64,000 nt of DNA from Rhizobium sp. R635 (GTDB lineage Bacteria > Pseudomonadota > Alphaproteobacteria > Rhizobiales > Rhizobiaceae): positions 496,001 through 560,000 of the forward strand of contig NZ_LOKX01000001.1 in NCBI RefSeq assembly GCF_002211285.1, written 5' to 3'. The notes under the pieces are model-generated. The model did not search any database. It saw only the letters and a list, made by a program, of their open reading frames with translations, and was not told where the DNA came from. Positions 30,704 through 38,060 of the stretch are shown piece by piece. Made by a program: the position numbers and the translations under genes. Each line of letters opens with the position of its first letter. Within the stretch, counting starts at the first letter, position 1.

Positions 30704-31621
30704 TCATTTTCCTGTCGCCGGCCGGTAGCTGGCGGCAAGGGAAGGCGGCCCATCCGCGGTAATCTCGCCGCGCTCCAGGAGATGCTCGATATGGGCGAGC
30801 ACGGAAAGCGCGGCCGCCCCATGCAGCTTCGGATCGGTATCGCGATAGATCGCCTTCACCATTTCCGATATCTCGCGATCGCCGGCCGCGATCCGCGCCA
30901 GCACCGCCCGCTCACGCCCCAGCCGATGCGCCTTCAGCGCCGGCAGGAAGCTCTTCGGCTCCCTGACCGGCCCGCCATGGCCAGGAAGCAACAGCCCGTC
31001 CTCACGCCCGATCAGCTTGTCGAGCGCAGCCATATAATCCGCCATCGAACCATCCGGCGGCGCGACGATCGAGGTCGACCAGGCCATGACATGATCGCCT
31101 GAAAACAGGATCTCGCGGCCTTCGAGCGCGAAGGCGGCATGATTGGCCGTATGCCCCGGCGTCAGCACCGATGTCAGTGCCCAGCCATCGCCCGCAATCG
31201 TCTCGCCGTCGCCGAGCGCGATATCGGGCACGAAATCCATATCCGAGCTTTCGGCAAAGGGATTGACCTCGCCCTCCCTCAGCCGCCGCGCCGGCCGGTG
31301 CGGCCCTTGCCCCACCGTCACCGCCCCGGTTTCCGCCTGCAGCCGGCGGGCAAGCGGCGAGTGATCGCGATGGGTATGGCTGAGGAAGATATGCGTCACC
31401 TCCCGCCCGCCGATCGCAGCCATCAACGCGGCAAAATGCGCCTCATCCTCCGGCCCGGGATCGATGACGCCAAGCGAGGAAGAGCCGACGAGATAGCTGT
31501 TGGTACCGAAAAAGGTAAACGGCCCGGGATTTTCCGCCGTGATCCGCGCGATACCGGAAACAACCGGCACAGCCCGCCCATAGGCCGGCTCGAAAGCAAG
31601 GTCGAATGCGGGACTTTCCAT
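30704..31621 (-). CDS. Metallo-beta-lactamase-fold hydrolase (LACTB2-like)
   Basis: A 305-residue hydrolase. The metal motif is LSHTHRDHSPLA (HxHxDH), with further ligands in TPGHTANH, SGDHVM and PGHGG. The C-terminal winged domain (ALSVLAHIEHLLERGEI) is typical of the LACTB2/glyoxalase II-like group, some of which are RNases. I used the ATG at 31621; a GTG at 31654 is also possible. Divergent from tRNA-Gln. Confidence 0.88.
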   Translation of the reverse strand: MESPAFDLAFEPAYGRAVPVVSGIARITAENPGPFTFFGTNSYLVGSSSLGVIDPGPEDEAHFAALMAAIGGREVTHIFLSHTHRDHSPLARRLQAETGAVTVGQGPHRPARRLREGEVNPFAESSDMDFVPDIALGDGETIAGDGWALTSVLTPGHTANHAAFALEGREILFSGDHVMAWSTSIVAPPDGSMADYMAALDKLIGREDGLLLPGHGGPVREPKSFLPALKAHRLGRERAVLARIAAGDREISEMVKAIYRDTDPKLHGAAALSVLAHIEHLLERGEITADGPPSLAASYRPATGK

Positions 31622-31787
31622 GCGGGGCGATGATCTCGACGGCGACAATAACACCTCATGCTAGCACGCCGCCCGCCACTTCGCGCGCATAAATCTGCCT
31701 GAGGCTTAAACTTAGTCATTGTGACGGGCAAAGAGCTTTGCTAATCAGGCGCGATCCGAGCAAGCGGTTCGCCGCTCAAGGCTCTGG

Positions 31788-31861
31788 TGGGGCGTCGCCA
31801 AGCGGTAAGGCAACGGTTTTTGGTACCGTCATCCCTGGTTCGAATCCAGGCGCCCCAGCCA
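31788..31861 (+). tRNA. tRNA-Gln (anticodon TTG)
   Basis: Acceptor stem TGGGGCG / CGCCCCA, anticodon loop with TTG, T arm CTGGTTCGAATCCAG, discriminator G and encoded CCA at 31859-31861. A full cloverleaf. The AT-richer island with the restriction-modification genes starts right after it, so it may mark an integration site. Confidence 0.97.
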
Positions 31862-32344
31862 ATATTCTTTCGATTCTTCTATTGGTTAGTGGCGCTGACT
31901 TCGATGTCCGTTGGAGTATACTTCTGCGGACAACTGCCCATACCCGCCTTATACCCTTTATGCTATCGCGGAGGCTTGCGCTGGAAGATCGTATACACCA
32001 CCGGCGGAAAGTTTGGATGTGCCAAATCGACAGCGCTGTATGGTGGAAAAGGCTGCACGAAAGAACTCGAATCCCCTCGGTAAAACTTCCCAATATGATG
32101 AAGTCGTCGCGACGCTGTTGGCGGGCGCCCAACTTATAAGCAACGGCGAGACGCAGCTGTCGCACGTCTCAATGGAAGCGGGCCAAGTTCGTTACACCGC
32201 GCAATCGGCAAAGTGCAGACAGCGTTGGAAGCTGTGTTAAATGGTCAGCTGTCAAGCCGGTGAGTACTGAGCCTAGCCGGGTTGTGTGCGGGCCGCGAAT
32301 ATGGTCTCACAAAACGAGCGTCTATATACATCTAGGATTTCGTA
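31862..32344. other. Gap between tRNA-Gln and the R-M genes
   Basis: 483 bases with lower GC than the flanks. No integrase, no second copy of the tRNA 3' end and no full gene are visible. It may hold the remains of a small gene (listed separately at 32040-32242) and the promoter of the R-M operon. Confidence 0.5.
32040..32242 (+). pseudogene. Possible frameshifted small gene
   Basis: One frame reads MVEKAARKNSNPLGK.. through QYDEVVATLLAGAQLISNG and VRYTAQSA; a one-base shift near 32208 continues as KVQTALEAVLNGQLSSR and a stop at 32242. Both parts look like real protein while their out-of-frame continuations do not. No family recognised. It could be decay or a sequencing error. Confidence 0.3.
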
Positions 32345-34213
32345 GTGGCACTTATTGGCGACTTTTACATTATTCCACCGGACCAGTGGTTGTTTCCCAC
32401 ACATGGCGACGTAATGGACGCCAAACGCCGTGCAAATGCTAGTTTTGAAGCAACTGGGTCCTACGAGACAGCAGCCTCGCAGATAGAAGAGTTTGTCCGG
32501 CAATGGGCGCTCGCCCGCATTATCGATGTGTACAAATATCCAAAGGAGTGGCTCGGCGAACGTCTGATAATTGAAGAGCCTGTGAAAATGGGCTCCACAG
32601 AGAAAGAGGCCGATATATCAATCAAAAATATCAATCGCCGGACCTTTCTGTACGTAGAAGCGAAAAGATTAAGTGGCAGCGATGATGAATTTGTCGAGGC
32701 CGAGAGGCAGCTTGAGACGTATCTCGCGTCAACACATACCGCAACTATTGGATTGGTAACCAATGGAATGCGAACCAAGGTGATCCGCAAAAAGATCGAT
32801 CCCAATGATTTCGAATACATAGTTGATCTCCCGTCATACGGGGCAGACGTGGCATCCCGCGTTCAGCTTGTGCGCGAAGCTCCCGATGTTGGGAAAAAGC
32901 GCTCGACCGGTTTGCGCCCTATATCGGAAGACTACGAGCGCGTACTATTTGATTGCCATAGTACCGCACGAGACGTTGACGGTCTCCATGCAGATGAGGC
33001 GTTGGACGAAATATGCAAAGTTCTCTACGCAAAAATATTCGATGAACGGCAAGTAACGAAGCAAGCCGTTGGCACACCCTTCAAATTCCAGACTTTTGGT
33101 GCGAGCAACGCGTCTGAAGTAGCGTCGAACATACGAACGCTATATGAAGAAGCGAAAAATACAGATGTCGAAATATATTCGAAACGTATTCCCGGTTACG
33201 AGCGTTCGCGCGGGGTATTTAAACAGCAAGTTCGCCTCAGCGACATTGCTTTATATCGAGTTGTAGAACGGTTGCAGGAATTTTCACTGATCGACAGCTC
33301 TGAAGATATAAAAGGGAGAGCGTTCCAGAAGATACTAGGTAGTGCAATCCGTGCGGGAATGGGCCAATACTTCACGCCAGATCCAATTGTTGAATTAGCA
33401 ATTGAGGTGATTGACCCCCAAGCCGACCACTTGATACTGGACCCATTCTGCGGCTCAGGCCATTTTCTTACAAAGGCTTTGCAGCATGTTGTGCGGGAGC
33501 AAGGTGAGATCATGCCGCCACATGCATTGCACGAGTTCAAATTTTTCCATCTTCATGGCATCGAGAAATCTGATCGAATGGTCCGTATTGCTATGACGGA
33601 CATGATGCTTCATGACGACGGCCATACCAACATCCGCAATCAGGATGCTCTACTGAGTTTTGAGAACTACCCTGATATTACCGCACTCAACGAAGTGAAT
33701 GAGGAGAATGCGGCGCAGCAGAATTTGAACCCCGCGGTGTTCGACGTAGTCCTGACAAACCCTCCCTTCGGCAGCATAATGCGGCAAGAAGTGATGGAGA
33801 TGATTGGGCGCTTTCATCTTGGCCATAAGAAAAAGTCCCTTCCACTCGAAATTATAGGTTTGGAGCGCAGCCTGCAGTTTTTGAAGCCAGGAGGACGACT
33901 TGCGATCGTGCTCCCTGAGCATTTGATGAAGGGCAAAAATGCAGCCTTTGTTCGTGAATGGCTACGCAACGTTGCACACGTTAAGGCTATATTCTTCTTC
34001 CCCGAGGAAGCTTTTACGCCATTTGGGGCCATGGTGAAAACGTGCCTTCTAATCCTACAAAAATTCAAAGCTGGCGAGGTAATGCAACCCGATGCGCCAA
34101 CATTCCTGTGTGAGGTGGAGAACTTAGGATACGAGGCGACCGGAAAACCTAAAGCTGGTACGGAAGTTCCGTCGGCCATCGAAGCATTCAAGCAAAACGT
34201 GAGGTGGAATTGA
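32345..34213 (+). CDS. Nuclease-methyltransferase fusion subunit of a BcgI-like restriction-modification system
   Basis: A 622-residue protein. The N-terminus has a PD-(D/E)xK nuclease pattern (D90 in KEADISI, E105 and K107 in VEAKR). From about residue 320 an HsdM-like gamma N6-adenine methylase follows, with SAM motif DPFCGSGHFL (about 365) and catalytic NPPFG (about 472). Size and order match the A subunit of type IIB enzymes such as BcgI, which cut on both sides of a bipartite site. There is no helicase domain, so it is not type I. GTG start at 32345 behind AGGATTT. The codon use is AT-richer than the neighbours, a sign of transfer. Confidence 0.8.
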   Translation: MALIGDFYIIPPDQWLFPTHGDVMDAKRRANASFEATGSYETAASQIEEFVRQWALARIIDVYKYPKEWLGERLIIEEPVKMGSTEKEADISIKNINRRTFLYVEAKRLSGSDDEFVEAERQLETYLASTHTATIGLVTNGMRTKVIRKKIDPNDFEYIVDLPSYGADVASRVQLVREAPDVGKKRSTGLRPISEDYERVLFDCHSTARDVDGLHADEALDEICKVLYAKIFDERQVTKQAVGTPFKFQTFGASNASEVASNIRTLYEEAKNTDVEIYSKRIPGYERSRGVFKQQVRLSDIALYRVVERLQEFSLIDSSEDIKGRAFQKILGSAIRAGMGQYFTPDPIVELAIEVIDPQADHLILDPFCGSGHFLTKALQHVVREQGEIMPPHALHEFKFFHLHGIEKSDRMVRIAMTDMMLHDDGHTNIRNQDALLSFENYPDITALNEVNEENAAQQNLNPAVFDVVLTNPPFGSIMRQEVMEMIGRFHLGHKKKSLPLEIIGLERSLQFLKPGGRLAIVLPEHLMKGKNAAFVREWLRNVAHVKAIFFFPEEAFTPFGAMVKTCLLILQKFKAGEVMQPDAPTFLCEVENLGYEATGKPKAGTEVPSAIEAFKQNVRWN

Positions 34214-35031
34214 AAACTTTGATTCGCACGCAAAACCATTTTAAAGCCGCCGGGCGTTGGGACATCGATTTTCACCTCCCGCCTGTTGAGATTGAGCGGT
34301 TTCACAAAAAGCTGATCAAGAAAGTTGAGGATGTCGCGTTTGTCGCAACAGAGAAACGCGATCCGACTGCGACGCCAGAGGATGTGTTCAAATACGTTGA
34401 TATCGCTAGTATTGACGTGCAAACCGGGGAGGTCATAAATCCCCAAGACCTTTCTGGTGAAGAAGCACCTTCGCGGGCCCGTAAGGTCATTCGCGCTTTC
34501 GACGTGCTGATTTCGACCTGCCGTCCTACCCGTGGTGCTATAAGCGTGGTACCTGTAGAGCTACACAACCAGATTGCTTCCACCGCTTTTACAGTGTTGC
34601 GTGCTAAGCCGGGAATCAATCCATATTACCTTCACTACGCAATCAGGTTAACGAGTACACTCGAACAATTTCGCAAATGGAGCACCGGTTCTAGTTATCC
34701 AGCGATCCTTGATGGGGACGTGTTGAAGACTCGTATCCCGGTGCCGGATCTAAAAGAACAAGAGGAAATTGCAGCTCAGATCATGCGTGCTTTTGTCGTG
34801 CGCGATCAAGCTATCAAGGATGCAAACGCAAACTGGCTTAGCAAGCTCGATGGCATTACAGGCGCGCTTGGTAAAGGTGGTGCCAAGACAGTTGTGGGCG
34901 ATACGTCACTAGAAACAATCGAAGCCACGTTGAACGATCTTCCTCCACTGAAGTTCGATCCACCGGGCAGACGTGGTCGCAACCGCTCCGATGATGAACC
35001 GCTTCTCGACCTCATTGCTGAAGCCGCGTAG
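34204..35031 (+). CDS. HsdS-like specificity subunit of the BcgI-like system
   Basis: A 275-residue specificity protein, long enough for one target-recognition domain plus conserved helices. The region KYVDIASIDVQTGEVINP..  RARKVIRAFDVLISTCRPT is typical of a type I S-subunit TRD, and LKEQEEIAAQIMRAF starts the conserved coiled coil. The C-terminal 60 residues are basic. It overlaps the nuclease-methylase gene by ten bases (GTG at 34204; a TTG at 34210 is possible). With one TRD it probably works as a dimer and reads a symmetric site. Confidence 0.78.
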   Translation: MELKTLIRTQNHFKAAGRWDIDFHLPPVEIERFHKKLIKKVEDVAFVATEKRDPTATPEDVFKYVDIASIDVQTGEVINPQDLSGEEAPSRARKVIRAFDVLISTCRPTRGAISVVPVELHNQIASTAFTVLRAKPGINPYYLHYAIRLTSTLEQFRKWSTGSSYPAILDGDVLKTRIPVPDLKEQEEIAAQIMRAFVVRDQAIKDANANWLSKLDGITGALGKGGAKTVVGDTSLETIEATLNDLPPLKFDPPGRRGRNRSDDEPLLDLIAEAA

Positions 35032-35310
35032 TCAGATTATCGGCATACACAAAGGTGGACATTGTGTCCCCTTAGCCACCCGAGAACGTCCGGTTTCCAA
35101 GAGTCTTGAGCAACGGTGGGCGCTCCCTCCTGCGCCACCGATTGTATTCACGGCGGATGCGGGGCAAGGGTCGAGGGTGTGGTGATCCTTGCGGGCGCGA
35201 AACATTCCCCGTTCAAATGGGCTCGAATAGCGCCTACGCAAATAGATGACCGGGGACAGTCCATCTAGCGTCTCTTGGAGGAGTGCGGCGATCTCGATAA
35301 TCGGCGGGTA

Positions 35311-36096
35311 TTACCCCTTGCCGGCTGCTTCAAACAACCGCACACCCGTCAACCCCGCCAGCTTCTCTACCAGCGCCTCCTGAAACCCAACATCATTCGC
35401 CTCCGCCGCCGCCTCCAGCTGCTGGCGGTGATACCAATACCCACCGCTCACCTTTGCCGCGCCATCAGCGCTCGTTGCCAGCCAAGTTTGCGTGAGATGC
35501 CCCATCTCCAGATCATCCGGCGCGCCGGCGCCGCCCATTTTTGTCGGCACCCAGCCGGGGTCGACGGCGTTGCTCAGCACATCGGGCCAGCGGCGGGCGA
35601 TGGCGGCGGCGAGGGTGGCGATGTAGAGTTTGCTTTCCGAATAGGCCTGGCTGGCGCTCCATGGCCGCTTCTTCCAGTCGATATCGTCGAGCGTGCTGCC
35701 GCCGCTGCGGTGCATGCCGCTCGTGAGATAGATCAGGCGGTGGGGCCTCGTGATCCAGGCAGTGAGGAGATAGGGCGCGAGCGTATTGACGGCGAGCGTC
35801 TTGGCATGACCTTCCGGGGTTTCGCCGCGGCTGCGCTCGAGGTAGATGCCGGCATTGTGGATGACGGCGTCCATGCGGCCGATAGCGTTGAGCTGTTCGG
35901 CGATGGAGCGGGTTTGTTCGGCGCTGGCGAGATCGCCGATGACGAGGCCGAAGGCGGCGGAGGAGGTCCCTGATATGGCGGCGGCGCGCTCGCGGGAGCG
36001 GGCGTGCAGCACGACCTCGTGGCCTTCGCGGATGAGGGTGCGGGCGGCGGCGAAGCCGAGGCCATCGGTGGAACCGGTGATGAAGATGCGGCTCAT
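35311..36096 (-). CDS. Short-chain dehydrogenase/reductase
   Basis: A 261-residue classical SDR. The cofactor loop is ITGSTDGLGFAAAR (TGxxxGxG), the structural motif HNAGIY is at about 85, and the catalytic Tyr-Lys pair is in YSESK. The Arg in LHARSRER right after beta-2 suggests NADP(H). The ATG at 36096 has GGAGA upstream. Substrate unknown. The 279 bases upstream of its 3' end (35032-35310) hold no gene. Confidence 0.9.
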   Translation of the reverse strand: MSRIFITGSTDGLGFAAARTLIREGHEVVLHARSRERAAAISGTSSAAFGLVIGDLASAEQTRSIAEQLNAIGRMDAVIHNAGIYLERSRGETPEGHAKTLAVNTLAPYLLTAWITRPHRLIYLTSGMHRSGGSTLDDIDWKKRPWSASQAYSESKLYIATLAAAIARRWPDVLSNAVDPGWVPTKMGGAGAPDDLEMGHLTQTWLATSADGAAKVSGGYWYHRQQLEAAAEANDVGFQEALVEKLAGLTGVRLFEAAGKG

Positions 36097-36226
36097 GGTG
36101 TCTCCGTTGACCGTGAGTGGGTTAGGGAGAGTCAAGCAGGTTTTGGTTGGTGGCTCAACGCGGGAGTTGGGGTGGGGCCGCAGGGTGGTGGTTGCCCCGC
36201 GCCTCGCCACTCCACCCACCACCGCC

Positions 36227-36841
36227 TCACATCCCCTGCCGCCGCTGCTCCGCCCCCACCGCAATCGTCTGCACCAACTCATCCACCTCCCGCGCCAGCC
36301 GCTCCAGCGGCAAGCCCACGAAGCGGCCCTCCAGGCTGATGCTCACCACCCCATGCACCGCGCCGAACAGCGTTCGCGCGCGGATGGCCCTGTCCTCCGC
36401 CGGCATGTCGGGCTGCAGTTCGGCGAGCGGTTCGGCGATCACGTCCATCAGGAAGAGGTGTTCGTCGAGGTGCCATTGCGGCGTCGGGCTGGTGTCCGGG
36501 GGGGAGTGCTCGAACAGCGCCTTCCAGAGATTGCGGTGTTCGACGGCGAAGGCGAGGTAGCCCTGGGCGAGGTTGCGGAGCCGATCGGTCGGGCTTTTTT
36601 CCTTGGCCTCGGCAAGTGTCAGGCGCGCCTCCAGCGCCTTCAGCGTCGCGGAATTGACGTGGATGACGAGTTCGGCGAGGTCTGAGAAGACGGTGTAAAG
36701 GCCGCCGAGCGCGCAGCCGGCATCCTGGGTAATGTCGCGGGCTCTGAGGCTGGAGAGGCCGTCGCGGGCAATGCGCTCGCGCGCCGCCTCGATCAGCCGG
36801 GCCTTTAAATCCTCGCGTTTTTCTTCCCGTCGACCGGCCAT
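36227..36841 (-). CDS. TetR-family repressor of the pspA-like operon
   Basis: A 204-residue TetR protein. The HTH is at about residues 25-60 (LSSLRARDITQDAGCALGGLYTVF). The C-terminal region belongs to the TetR_C_33-like group. The start at 36841 follows AAAGGGA. It is divergent from the PspA gene, and three 15-base palindromes TGAAC-N3-GTTCA lie in the 111-base gap, so it very likely represses both directions. Inducer unknown, perhaps envelope stress or a lipophilic compound. Confidence 0.9.
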   Translation of the reverse strand: MAGRREEKREDLKARLIEAARERIARDGLSSLRARDITQDAGCALGGLYTVFSDLAELVIHVNSATLKALEARLTLAEAKEKSPTDRLRNLAQGYLAFAVEHRNLWKALFEHSPPDTSPTPQWHLDEHLFLMDVIAEPLAELQPDMPAEDRAIRARTLFGAVHGVVSISLEGRFVGLPLERLAREVDELVQTIAVGAEQRRQGM

Positions 36842-36862
36842 TAACCATTCCCTTTCGAATTT

Positions 36863-36877
36863 TTGAACGTCGTTCAA
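36863..36877. promoter_or_regulatory. TetR operator 1 (TTGAACGTCGTTCAA)
   Basis: Perfect palindrome with 6-base arms and a 3-base centre, 22 bases upstream of the tetR start. Confidence 0.7.
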
Positions 36878-36885
36878 AATTATTC

Positions 36886-36900
36886 TTGAACAGCGTTCAT
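36886..36900. promoter_or_regulatory. TetR operator 2 (TTGAACAGCGTTCAT)
   Basis: Same pattern as operator 1 with one arm mismatch, centre 23 bases away. Confidence 0.7.
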
Positions 36901-36921
36901 GATTCTGCCATAACTCATCTC

Positions 36922-36936
36922 GTGAACAACGTTCAT
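36922..36936. promoter_or_regulatory. TetR operator 3 (GTGAACAACGTTCAT)
   Basis: Third copy of the pattern, 16 bases before the pspA-like start and just upstream of its GGAGGAAGG ribosome binding site. Confidence 0.7.
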
Positions 36937-36952
36937 AAACCGGAGGAAGGAA

Positions 36953-37639
36953 ATGTTCAAATTGATTTCCATTTTGGTGCGGGGCAGGGCGCATGATGCC
37001 GAGCAGGCCTTTGCCGATCGCAACGCCGTGCCGCTGCTTTCCCAGCAGATCCGCGATGCGGCCCAGGCGATCCAGCAGGCGCGCCGCAGCGTCGCCGTCG
37101 CCATCGCCCAGAACGAGCAGGAGAAGGGCCAGCACGCGACGATCCTCGCCCGCATCGCCGATCTCGAAAGCCGCGCCACCGCAGCGCTTTCCAAGGGCAA
37201 TGAGCCGCTCGCCCGCGAAGCCGCCGAGGCGATCGCCTTTCTCGAAGCCGAGCGCGATGCGTCTGAGAAGGCGCAGAGCCACTTCGTCAGCGCGATCGAC
37301 AAGCTGAAGGCGATCGTGCGCGCCTCCGAAGCCAGGCTGCAGGAGTTGCAGCGCGGCGAGCGGCTGGCCCGCGCCACCGAGCAGGCGCAGAAGCTCGATG
37401 TATCGGTCGCCGGCCCCGGCTTCGCCACGCTCGACGATGCCGAGGAGACGCTCGCCCGCCTTCGCCTGCGCCAGAGCCAGAACGAGCTGACATCAGCAGC
37501 GCTGAAGGACATGGAAGGCGCGACAAGGCCCGCCGGCATCATCGAGAAGCTTGCCAATGCCGGCTTCGGCCCGCCGCTGCGCACATCAGCCGATGACGTG
37601 CTTGCCCGCCTGAAGAGCCGGGTCAGCCCGGCCGCCTGA
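36953..37639 (+). CDS. PspA/IM30 family protein
   Basis: A 228-residue protein made mostly of coiled coil (about residues 20-185), starting with the amphipathic MFKLISILVRGRAHDAEQ that binds membranes in the PspA/Vipp1 group. PspA proteins polymerise on damaged inner membranes and reduce proton leakage. GGAGGAAGG gives a strong ribosome binding site. Controlled by the divergent TetR rather than by PspF, which is unusual relative to enterobacteria. Followed by a YiaA-type membrane protein in the same operon. Confidence 0.9.
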   Translation: MFKLISILVRGRAHDAEQAFADRNAVPLLSQQIRDAAQAIQQARRSVAVAIAQNEQEKGQHATILARIADLESRATAALSKGNEPLAREAAEAIAFLEAERDASEKAQSHFVSAIDKLKAIVRASEARLQELQRGERLARATEQAQKLDVSVAGPGFATLDDAEETLARLRLRQSQNELTSAALKDMEGATRPAGIIEKLANAGFGPPLRTSADDVLARLKSRVSPAA

Positions 37640-37686
37640 GCCTTATCCAGTGCCAATCCCATTCATCGAACACAAGGATTACGACA

Positions 37687-37968
37687 ATGAACGACAGTTT
37701 CCAGAAACACTCCGCAAGCTGGGTCAGCTTCTCCTACATCTCTTTCGGCTCGGCCGCCTTCATGCTGGCGCTCGGTCTTTACATGATGCCGCTCGATCTC
37801 TGGGGCAAGGGCTATCTCGCCATGGGCATCCTGATGCTGGTGCAGACGACGGTGAATATCACCAAGACGCTGCGCGACAACGCCGAATCCGAGAAGCTGA
37901 TTCGCAAGGTCGAGGATGCCCGCACCGAAAAGCTGCTGGTCAAATTCAATCGTAGCGATGAAGATTGA
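37687..37968 (+). CDS. YiaA/YiaB-type two-helix inner membrane protein
   Basis: A 93-residue protein with two membrane helices (SFSYISFGSAAFMLALGLYMM and GYLAMGILMLVQTTVNITKTL) and the NxTKTLRDN ending typical of the YiaAB domain. It follows the PspA gene by 47 bases and is probably co-regulated, perhaps as a membrane partner. Function unknown. Confidence 0.88.
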   Translation: MNDSFQKHSASWVSFSYISFGSAAFMLALGLYMMPLDLWGKGYLAMGILMLVQTTVNITKTLRDNAESEKLIRKVEDARTEKLLVKFNRSDED

Positions 37969-37986
37969 TCTTCCTTAACCACATCG

Positions 37987-38026
37987 CAGAGTTGTTAACG
38001 CACTCAACTTTTGCGTAACAACTCTG
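37987..38026. promoter_or_regulatory. Long hairpin upstream of the acyltransferase fusion
   Basis: CAGAGTTGTTA and TAACAACTCTG are perfect 11-base arms, with ACGCA / TGCG extending the stem. There is no T tract. It lies between yiaA and the LplT-PlsC-AAS gene, 34 bases before its start, and could be a terminator, attenuator or operator. Confidence 0.45.
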
Positions 38027-38060
38027 TGGCCTTCTCTGCCGATCGAAAGAGGGTCCCGCC

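Noticed and set aside
32345..35031. Type I restriction system
   Set aside because: There is no HsdR helicase, and the nuclease pattern is fused to the methylase, which fits type IIB better.
31862..35310. Full integrative element at tRNA-Gln
   Set aside because: No integrase and no second copy of the tRNA 3' end found, so only an island, not an intact element, is supported.
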